From: JBFMDN01 sp040753915
GTDB lineage: Bacteria > Desulfobacterota > Desulfomonilia > Desulfomonilales > Desulfomonilaceae
DNA: 17,421 bases
Assembly: GCA_040753915.1 (NCBI GenBank)
Contig: JBFMDN010000090.1
Location: forward strand, 1-17,421
Reading direction: 5' to 3'
The notes under the pieces were generated by a model that was given only the letters and a program-made list of their open reading frames with translations, had not been told where the DNA came from and ran no database searches. Positions 1-6,136 of this stretch are shown piece after piece. The translations under genes and the position numbers were made by a program. Every line of letters starts with the position of its first letter. The stretch's first letter is position 1.

Positions 1-67
1 TCCGAATATCCGGCGGCAACTCTAACAACTTTTCCGGATCGTACTCTATGAATCGGTGATCTTTCAT
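1..67 (-). CDS. N-terminal fragment of a protein running off the left edge
   Basis: On the minus strand an ATG at 67 opens a frame of 22 codons that continues past the window edge. It reads MKDHRFIEYDPEKLLELPPD followed by Ile-Arg. An in-frame TGA lies 15 nt upstream of the ATG, so the start cannot be further upstream, although no strong ribosome binding site is visible. The composition is protein-like. The pattern Y-D-P-x5-L-x-L-P-P-D-hydrophobic-R resembles the N-terminus of IS1182-type transposases, which typically begin with an aromatic-x-P motif followed by LPP and a W-L-P segment. That is a resemblance from memory over only 22 residues, so the family is a guess. It lies on the same strand as the gene ending at 147, about 80 bp downstream of it. 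Confidence 0.5.
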   Translation of the reverse strand, partial: MKDHRFIEYDPEKLLELPPDIR

Positions 68-146
68 GCCGCCCGCTCATATCGCACCGTCCGGAAAATG
101 TAAAGCGTTAAGCGACAGGCTCCTAGGTGAATTGCTCCCTCTAGGT

Positions 147-845
147 CTACTGGATTTTCGTCTTCTCCGTCTCTGTCGGAGTGTCCCGGATCAGCATGAG
201 CGTTCTCCTGGACAGGCGTTCATAGTTGCGCGTCAGCTCGGTCAGTTGCTTTGTGTAGATGTTGAGAGTGGTCTGATAATTGTTAAACAGATCCCTGCAT
301 GCACGATCGGTGACCACGCGAGTCAGGGAGTTGACAACCAGTGATCTCAACAAGACCAGCTTCCTGTACACTGTGAGCTGTTGCAGGATATTGTCGTCTA
401 TTGCCTCTAATGACGAGAACTTGCTCCTGTCGCAGATGTTCATCAGTCGCATTGCCAAGAGGTCATATTTCGCGAGAGTTTGCTTGATAAGCCAAATCTT
501 CTCGTTGATCTCTGCAAGCAAACGACTGAATCTCTGGTACTCCGGAAGCTCGGTGACTGGTTTGGGAAAGACCTTGAATTCAATCTTGTCCACCCATTCC
601 TTCTCGTCGAATCCGATGTACCCGCCGGTCCTAACGCGGTATAGGAACCTGGGATTGAGGTCCCTGTCCCTGACGAGCTCTTCCTCCGTCATGGTTCGCC
701 GTTCGAGGCTTTTCAAAGTGACGAGGAACAGGCCGTCCTTCCCTGCTTCGTCATCCTCTCCCGGAGTGGCTCCCCAAGCGGCCGGGAAGGCTGTGAGCAT
801 AAGCAGGAACATGCAAGAGAGTGCGAATCCGATTCTGGTCTTCAT
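147..845 (-). CDS. Exported coiled-coil protein of unknown function
   Basis: This 232-residue protein was not recognised. It begins with a clear signal peptide: MKTR, a hydrophobic core to about residue 20, then Ala-Ala-Trp-Gly-Ala with likely cleavage near residue 26, so it should be periplasmic. Residues 30-100 are mixed and include a Tyr-Arg-Val-Arg-Thr-Gly-Gly segment. Residues about 102-216 are almost entirely helical and rich in Leu, Lys, Arg and Glu, suggesting a coiled coil or helical bundle. It holds two cysteines at about 138 and 183. The start at 845 was chosen over the ATG two codons upstream (851) because the GGAGG motif lies 8 nt before it but only 2 nt before the other. The gene is the last of three minus-strand genes for exported proteins, 139 bp after the ankyrin gene. 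Confidence 0.75.
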   Translation of the reverse strand: MKTRIGFALSCMFLLMLTAFPAAWGATPGEDDEAGKDGLFLVTLKSLERRTMTEEELVRDRDLNPRFLYRVRTGGYIGFDEKEWVDKIEFKVFPKPVTELPEYQRFSRLLAEINEKIWLIKQTLAKYDLLAMRLMNICDRSKFSSLEAIDDNILQQLTVYRKLVLLRSLVVNSLTRVVTDRACRDLFNNYQTTLNIYTKQLTELTRNYERLSRRTLMLIRDTPTETEKTKIQ

Positions 846-949
846 AGCCATGACCTCCTTCCATCAACACCCGGGGGGATGGGCGCCACATACGATTTGA
901 AGCAGCTCTTCTCCGGGAATCAACCGCTGTCCCGGCATCGGGAGGAGCG

Positions 950-969
950 GTGAACACGATTGTGTACAC
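950..969. promoter_or_regulatory. Imperfect inverted repeat upstream of the coiled-coil gene
   Basis: The arms GTGAACAC and GTGTACAC are separated by GATT and match with one mismatch. A TTGACG reading on the minus strand (974-969) touches the right arm. No -10 hexamer is visible at 16-18 nt from it. The site could be an operator in the gap between two same-strand genes, but there is no independent support. Confidence 0.2.
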
Positions 970-984
970 GTCAAATTGAAGCTT

Positions 985-2031
985 TCACTTCCGGGTCAGA
1001 TCGTCCCACGGAACCCGGATCACGTCCCCTCTCGCCCTGAGCATCCGAACAATGCCTGCGTTTCCGTTGATGGCAGCCAATGCAGAGGGGGAGTATCCCC
1101 ATTCAGTGACAACATTTGCAGACGCACCTTTGTTCAGGAGCATGCTCACGATATGGCTGTGACCTCCGTAGGCTGCGGCCATTAACGCTGTCCACCGGTC
1201 GGAGCGCTCGAAGTTCACTCCAGCCCCTGCGGCCAACAACAGGCGCACCGTCTCCGGATCGCCAAAGCTACATGCTCCCATGAGAGCGGTATGACCGAAC
1301 GGATACCTCGAACCCAATTCGGTTGTGACATAGGGGAACCCTCTCCGCCTCTCGTTGACCTTGGCACCGCGATCCAGCAGCATTTTCACCACTGCCCTGT
1401 GTCCGCCCGCAGATGCTGCCATTAATGCAGTCCATTTTTGGACATCAGCGGAGTCGGGGTCGGCTCCCTTGTCGAGCAACGCCCGTACCTGGCCCGCATC
1501 GCCCACGGTTGCCGCGCTCAACAGGGCGTACCCGAGAGGCTTCAGATCATACTTCACTTCAGCGAGAGCGGGAGCTCCTGCCCAATAGCCTTGCCTCATG
1601 AGCGAGAGTTTGACTTTGACCACCTGCTCGAAATCAAAAAGGTCTTCCATCGTCGTTCGCTGCTTTTGCCCAGGCCTGTCCGGCAAATCTATCGATCCCA
1701 GCGCAAACTTGCGATACACGGTATTTATGCCGGGGACGAGAGAGCTGGTCCCGAAACGGCTGGTCTGAGCAGGAGTCCATTGTCCCATTGGTGAGAGAAA
1801 GGCCTCACCGATCAACTTGATGGGTTCCTTCGTGCGAGCGTCTATGATTATGGTTCCTTCCCAAAAAAGGGTGTGCCTCCCTGGCATTTCGGGATCCGGC
1901 TCCATCAAGACGTTTTCGTCCTTCAGTGCGATTCTGTATGGAGACGGCCCTTCCTGGAATTGCGCCCACACGCCGGCATGCAGAGTCAGCACAACGGCGA
2001 ACCCCATAGCCAACGCCGTCAGAGTTTTCAT
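985..2031 (-). CDS. Exported ankyrin-repeat protein
   Basis: This 348-residue protein starts with a signal peptide (MKTLTALAMGFAVVLTLHAG, then VWA and likely cleavage near residue 23), so it acts outside the cytoplasm, probably in the periplasm. Residues 25-160 form a domain I do not recognise. Residues about 165-340 carry five ankyrin repeats with typical signatures: TALMAASAGGHRAVVKMLLD (200-219), HTALMGACSFGDPETVRLLL (247-266), TALMAAAYGGHSHIVSMLLN (281-300), and weaker first and last repeats. Ankyrin repeats bind protein partners; the partner here is unknown. The frame is open further upstream to 2082, but a GGGAGG motif 9 nt before the ATG at 2031 and the signal peptide fix the start. 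The gene follows the TPR/transglutaminase gene by 97 bp on the same strand and may share its transcript. Confidence 0.85.
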   Translation of the reverse strand: MKTLTALAMGFAVVLTLHAGVWAQFQEGPSPYRIALKDENVLMEPDPEMPGRHTLFWEGTIIIDARTKEPIKLIGEAFLSPMGQWTPAQTSRFGTSSLVPGINTVYRKFALGSIDLPDRPGQKQRTTMEDLFDFEQVVKVKLSLMRQGYWAGAPALAEVKYDLKPLGYALLSAATVGDAGQVRALLDKGADPDSADVQKWTALMAASAGGHRAVVKMLLDRGAKVNERRRGFPYVTTELGSRYPFGHTALMGACSFGDPETVRLLLAAGAGVNFERSDRWTALMAAAYGGHSHIVSMLLNKGASANVVTEWGYSPSALAAINGNAGIVRMLRARGDVIRVPWDDLTRK

Positions 2032-2128
2032 TACCCAATACCTCCCACACCATGATTGCATAAAGATTCCCACAGCAAGCATGCCAGATTCCCGTTATAT
2101 TTCCTTCTGTTATCCACTACTGGCCGAC

Positions 2129-4546
2129 TTAAAGGATCTGCGAGATTTTCGTCGACAGCCGTGATGCCATCTCAGGTTGCGTGTCAAAAAACTCGGTACG
2201 AATGCGGATTAGCTCGTCCACCAGCACGTCATAATCCATCTTATTGTCAGCGTCCAACTGGACGTTGAGCCGCTTTGCCACCGTGAGGACATCGGCCACC
2301 AACAGAGAGTGCTCCAGCAGGGTCGTTCTTAACCTCTCGCTGCACGGGTGCCTCTTGGCAAGTCGTTCCAATCTCTTGAGGCTGTCCAACCAGAACGCTC
2401 TTTCCTTTGGCCATTCCTGCCGTGTCTGGTACGGGGTGGCTTCAGCACCGGTGCCCTCTACGACAGAGGCACCTTCCTCCTTGTCGTAGGATCGGATCTC
2501 TGAGGGTTCTTCTTCCGTTGCGGCAGGTTTCGTCTCCTGCTTCTTTTCTTTGTTCCCCTTCTCGGCTACGCTCTTCTTGTTCGCTGCAGAGGCCTTTTCT
2601 TTCTCCGCTTCCTTCTTCTCCTTCTCGGGCTTCTTCTTTGCCCTTTCGGCCTCGGCCTCGGCCTCGCTCCTCATCTGCTCCTGAACCTCGTTACGGAGCT
2701 CGGCCCGTTCCTTTTCCCGAGCAGCTCTCAAGCGTTCGAGCATGGAGGATGAGGGTCGGGCCAGAGCGAGCTTGGTGTAGCCTTCCGCCATGTTTTCGAT
2801 CACATTGAGAAATTCTATGTTGAAGGGGTTGAAGGCTCTCGCCTGTGCGAAGGTATCCAAAGCCTCATCTATGGCAGTGCTCATCTCCGCGTGAAATTGG
2901 GGATATTTCATCGACATGAGCGCGACGGCCATCATTTTCTGCCCTTGAGCCCCTGCATGACGCCAGATCTCGATGAGTCTGTTGATCTGTGACTGGTCGA
3001 GTCCTTCTTCCTTTAAGGTGTCTACCAGTTGATCGCGGTACTTGTTGAACATGAGCTGATCGACTTTGTTCAGCCCCACGTTCGTGAACTGGTACGAAAC
3101 GAGATCCAATGGAGTGGTCTCACCCTCAGCCGCGGCCCTTCCCCGAAGGTCGGTCCCCCTGGATATGATATTCTCGTCCGGGATGTCAAAGCCGGTGGGG
3201 CTTTCCGGGGTGTCCTTGACCGGACCCGTTGTTTCGACATTAATCCGGTTTCCAGCCTTGTCGTACATAACCGCGAAAGCGTGGTTTGGGCGCAGGTACC
3301 CGCTCACATTGAGCCCTGCATCTCTTCCGATAAGGGTGTAAAGAATCGCGCCCGTGAGGCAGAGGTACTTCTTCTTGTCAACAACTCCTTCAGCAGTAAT
3401 CCCATCCACCGCGTCGTACTTCACGATCAGGTTTTCTCTCAGCCATTTAAAGAGCTCTTCGCCGCGCTTCCGGGGGTCTTCAATGCCTTTGACATGGGCA
3501 AGAGCCTCGTCTCTCATCTTGTACAGCTTGTCCATCCATTCCTTGCGCTTGTTCGGATCTTTTATGGAAGCTTCAAGGAACACTTCGTACAAGTTGAGAT
3601 CATCACCCAGTAACGTGGTTTTTTCCTGGTTACAGACCCCAAAGTCGAAAAACTTTTCGGAGAGCGCGAAGCGGTCTTGCACAACGGATTCTACGGTTTC
3701 CCGTTCCCCGATCTTCTGCCTCAGCGCGGCCATCAATCGAGGATAGAGGATCACGTTGATCCACTTTTCCGCTGCCCGCGGTGAAAGCTTTGGATTGATT
3801 TCCCGGAGCTTTTCGACCTGCTGTCGCAAAACCTTGAGAAATTCTCTGTATACCGCGTCTTCGTCAAGATTGGTTTCGCCGGCGAGAAGCTTGGCAAAGA
3901 CGTAGGGGATCCAGTACACGTTCCCGACCCCCTCGGCGGGCATTCCACTGGACTTCCAGACCCAGAACGTTGGAGCATCGGACAGAGTGGCCGCCTGATA
4001 GAGCTTGCGTAACAGGTGGGGATCATTTCTCCATGGGGACGATTTGGACAGGGCCGCGTCAGCGTAGGTCGTTACCGCAGCGTAGTAGTTCGCGGTGTCC
4101 AGATAATTCTGACCTTCGAGAGCTATTGCCTCGTAGGTGAGCCTGGTTTGGCCGCCGGACAAGGCCTTCATCAGATAGTCCCGGCCTTCCGGTTCATATC
4201 CCATCTGGAAGTAGGATTGGGCCAGTGCCAGATATGCCTCGGGTCGGTGCGGCTGAGCAAGGGCTGCTTGCAAAAAGTATTCGTTCGCCTTGAGGCTCCC
4301 TTTCCCCTCGCGGCCCATTTCTAGCTCGCCGAGCTTGACAAGCGCTTGGTAATTGTCCGGGTCCAGCTTGAGGACTTCTTTGAGCTTTGTCTCCCTATGG
4401 TAGGGGCTCGCTGATTGAAAGGCTTCGAGAAGGAGATTTCTAACCTGGAGCTCCCTACTGTCGAAGTGAGGGTACTTCTTGGCAAAGCTGGCTCCCGGTA
4501 GGCACAGTGCCAGAATTGCCGCCGTTACAGCGATTCTTCTCCACAT
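2129..4546 (-). CDS. Exported TPR protein with transglutaminase-like domain
   Basis: This 805-residue protein has an N-terminal signal peptide (about residues 1-22, ending Gly-Ala-Ser-Phe-Ala). Residues about 35-185 hold TPR-like helical repeats, with LDPDNYQALVKLGELEMGRE and PEAYLALAQSYFQMGYEPEG as the clearest. Residues about 355-445 look like a transglutaminase/protease-type fold: Cys396 in KKYLCLTGAILY, His422 in RPNHAFAVMYD and a third acidic residue, Glu438, in NRINVETTG. Family members usually use Asp as the third residue, so Glu is a variation. Residues about 605-680 are a highly charged Lys/Glu/Ala linker, followed by a helical C-terminus. The transglutaminase-like superfamily includes peptidases as well as cross-linking enzymes, so the reaction cannot be assigned. 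A sigma-70 promoter lies just upstream. An AAGGGG motif lies about 9 nt before the ATG. Confidence 0.85.
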   Translation of the reverse strand: MWRRIAVTAAILALCLPGASFAKKYPHFDSRELQVRNLLLEAFQSASPYHRETKLKEVLKLDPDNYQALVKLGELEMGREGKGSLKANEYFLQAALAQPHRPEAYLALAQSYFQMGYEPEGRDYLMKALSGGQTRLTYEAIALEGQNYLDTANYYAAVTTYADAALSKSSPWRNDPHLLRKLYQAATLSDAPTFWVWKSSGMPAEGVGNVYWIPYVFAKLLAGETNLDEDAVYREFLKVLRQQVEKLREINPKLSPRAAEKWINVILYPRLMAALRQKIGERETVESVVQDRFALSEKFFDFGVCNQEKTTLLGDDLNLYEVFLEASIKDPNKRKEWMDKLYKMRDEALAHVKGIEDPRKRGEELFKWLRENLIVKYDAVDGITAEGVVDKKKYLCLTGAILYTLIGRDAGLNVSGYLRPNHAFAVMYDKAGNRINVETTGPVKDTPESPTGFDIPDENIISRGTDLRGRAAAEGETTPLDLVSYQFTNVGLNKVDQLMFNKYRDQLVDTLKEEGLDQSQINRLIEIWRHAGAQGQKMMAVALMSMKYPQFHAEMSTAIDEALDTFAQARAFNPFNIEFLNVIENMAEGYTKLALARPSSSMLERLRAAREKERAELRNEVQEQMRSEAEAEAERAKKKPEKEKKEAEKEKASAANKKSVAEKGNKEKKQETKPAATEEEPSEIRSYDKEEGASVVEGTGAEATPYQTRQEWPKERAFWLDSLKRLERLAKRHPCSERLRTTLLEHSLLVADVLTVAKRLNVQLDADNKMDYDVLVDELIRIRTEFFDTQPEMASRLSTKISQIL

Positions 4547-4774
4547 ACTTTCTGCCCCTTTTTTATCACAAGGTTTGCGGTCGTAATCATAGCAGAAATG
4601 ACACGATTCGTCAATCTGCCTGAGATCTCAATCTGTTCGGAATCCGTTTGACAATTTTTCGAGCCACTCCGGCTTCAGCCGCAGAAAGCCTTGCCGTGCC
4701 GCGAGACCGTAACCTTTACCGGACTACAGAGCTCGTGTACGACCGTCAGCACTCACTAGGTGTCTTTGGGAATT
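4547..4774. other. Intergenic region between divergent genes
   Basis: This gap separates the minus-strand exported-protein genes from the plus-strand block. It holds the minus-strand promoter at 4586-4614 and the palindrome at 4621-4630. On the plus strand a TTGACA occurs at 4648-4653, but no acceptable -10 box follows at 16-18 nt, so the promoter of the small plus-strand gene is not identified. Confidence 0.6.
4586..4614 (-). promoter_or_regulatory. Sigma-70 promoter of the TPR/transglutaminase gene
   Basis: On the minus strand TTGACG (4614-4609) is followed by a 17-nt spacer and TATGAT (4591-4586). Transcription would start near 4579 and give a leader of about 33 nt before the ATG at 4546. 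A perfect 10-bp palindrome, TGAGATCTCA, sits at 4621-4630, just upstream of the -35 box, and could be an operator. Confidence 0.65.
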
Positions 4775-5095
4775 ATGTTGCAAAGTCACCATGATCACCG
4801 TAGAATGAAATTAGAAAGCCTTTTCATGGAGAATGCATTGGACGATCAGACCATACTGGCCAGCGAAGAGAATTTCGGAAACGTAACCGTGTGCCCGGGT
4901 GGTGTAGTGCACATTAATCTGGCGCACCTTACCGTGAAGTTCCTTCCGTCAGACTTTGTCAGATTTTCCGATTTGATCTCCAAGGCGCGCCTGAAATTCG
5001 ATCCCCCTCGTCCCGGAAAAGGGAAGCCGAAGCTCCATGTCGTCTCCGATGCCGTTCCATGTGATGTCGGACATCATGATAAGGATAAGGACTGA
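4775..5095 (+). CDS. Small unrecognised protein
   Basis: A frame of about 106 residues was not assigned to a family. It has no signal peptide or membrane segment. The middle (GNVTVCPGGVVHINLAHLTV followed by KFLPSDFVRFSDLISKA) reads as two or three beta strands and a helix, with strong hydrophobic alternation. The C-terminus is charged and rich in Pro, Lys, His and Asp. The protein-like core argues that the gene is real. The start is uncertain: a GTG at 4760 and ATGs at 4775, 4805 and 4826 are all in frame, and none has a good ribosome binding site. The one at 4826 has AGAAAG about 7 nt upstream. It lies alone between divergent blocks, 156 bp before the isomerase gene, which has its own promoter. 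Confidence 0.5.
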   Translation: MLQSHHDHRRMKLESLFMENALDDQTILASEENFGNVTVCPGGVVHINLAHLTVKFLPSDFVRFSDLISKARLKFDPPRPGKGKPKLHVVSDAVPCDVGHHDKDKD

Positions 5096-5151
5096 GTGTT
5101 TCCCGTAATCCGGTCCTGATGAAGCGTGCATCTCACCTCTGCCACCTACTC

Positions 5152-5180
5152 TTGATTTTGAGCACCGGTTGACCTATGAT
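5152..5180 (+). promoter_or_regulatory. Sigma-70 promoter of the isomerase/FGE-like operon
   Basis: TTGATT (5152-5157), a 17-nt spacer and TATGAT (5175-5180) form a near-consensus promoter. The start point would be near 5187, giving a leader of about 65 nt ahead of the ATG at 5252. Confidence 0.65.
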
Positions 5181-5190
5181 CCGTCCGTCT

Positions 5191-5209
5191 TGTTGCAGCA
5201 ACTGCAACA
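5191..5209 (+). promoter_or_regulatory. Perfect hairpin at the 5' end of the operon leader
   Basis: TGTTGCAG (5191-5198) and CTGCAACA (5202-5209) form a perfect 8-bp stem around a CAA loop, starting within a few bases of the predicted transcription start. It could stabilise the messenger's 5' end, or be an operator at the DNA level. Confidence 0.4.
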
Positions 5210-5251
5210 CGAAGCCGTGACAACGTTCGACTACGTGATGAGGTACCGGAT

Positions 5252-6097
5252 ATGAGGTTTTTCGCCTCCTTGTTGATGCTGCTCGTACTTGCCACTGCAG
5301 CGTCCGCTCAGCCCTCTACAGGACCAGGATTGCAGGCAGGAGATGTTCTCGCCAAGGTGGGCGACAAGATCATTACTCGCGACATGCTTGACAACATCAT
5401 TGCCACCATTCCCGAGGAGAATCGCGTCCCATTTCTCACCCCCGATGGCCGCAAGAAAATCCTCGACGAGGTGGTTGCTTTCGTGCTCCTGGCCGAAGCG
5501 GCCAGGCGTGAGGGCATGGACAGCGAGCCGGCGGTCAAGACCAGATTGGAGTACGTTCAGACGGAATACCTAGCGCGAGAGTATTTCAGACGGAACGCGG
5601 CAAAAGCGGCGTCCGTGTCGGAGGATGACCTCAAGGCATACTACAAAGCGCATATTTCCGAATTCAAACCACCCGAAGAGATTAAAGCTCGCCATATTCT
5701 GGTAAAAACCGAAGCGCAGGCGCAGAAGCTTCTCGACCAGATTAAATCGGGCGCCGATTTCAGCGAGCTGGCAAAGAAGCACTCAATCGACCCGGCAGCC
5801 GGCCAGGGAGGCAAACTGCAGCTACCCAGCGGCACCGATTGGCTCCCTAAAGGCACCTTTGAAAAAGGGTTCGAGCACGCCCTGTTCAAGATTCCTGTGG
5901 GAGAAGTTGGGGGACCTGTTAAAAGCCAATTCGGCTGGCATCTCCTCAAGGTGGAAGATCGCAGACAGCCCGAGACGCCTTCGTATGTTCAGGTCCGCGG
6001 AATGATTAAGAGCAAGCTCCAGGACCAGAACTACGCCGAGCTTCACAAGCGCTTAACCGAAGAAGCAAAGAACAGCATCCCCGTCACGGTGAAATAG
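5252..6097 (+). CDS. Exported parvulin-type peptidyl-prolyl isomerase
   Basis: This 281-residue protein should catalyse cis-trans isomerisation of prolyl bonds and assist folding of exported proteins. A signal peptide covers about residues 1-19 (a Leu-rich core then Ala-Ser-Ala). Residues about 28-125 form a helical SurA/PrsA-like N-terminal chaperone region. Residues about 143-236 are the parvulin (PpiC) domain: EEIKARHILVKTEAQAQKLL with His148, then DFSELAKKHSIDPAAGQGGK, and the closing FGWHLLKV with His230. Size and order match single-parvulin periplasmic isomerases. No lipobox cysteine is visible, so it is soluble or held by uncleaved signal. A GAGG motif lies 8 nt before the ATG. The stop is 39 bp ahead of the FGE-like gene, so the two are probably co-transcribed. 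Confidence 0.93.
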   Translation: MRFFASLLMLLVLATAASAQPSTGPGLQAGDVLAKVGDKIITRDMLDNIIATIPEENRVPFLTPDGRKKILDEVVAFVLLAEAARREGMDSEPAVKTRLEYVQTEYLAREYFRRNAAKAASVSEDDLKAYYKAHISEFKPPEEIKARHILVKTEAQAQKLLDQIKSGADFSELAKKHSIDPAAGQGGKLQLPSGTDWLPKGTFEKGFEHALFKIPVGEVGGPVKSQFGWHLLKVEDRRQPETPSYVQVRGMIKSKLQDQNYAELHKRLTEEAKNSIPVTVK

Positions 6098-6136
6098 ATC
6101 TCCTATGTCCCTTGGGCGCTCTAAGAGGACAATTTC

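Noticed and set aside
280..900. 206-codon plus-strand frame opposite the coiled-coil gene
   Set aside because: It is antisense to a gene with a signal peptide and good ribosome binding site, and its translation is Ser/Arg-rich without recognisable features.
4648..4676. TTGACA as a promoter for the small plus-strand gene
   Set aside because: The hexamer at the -10 position is GGCTTC or similar at all usual spacings.
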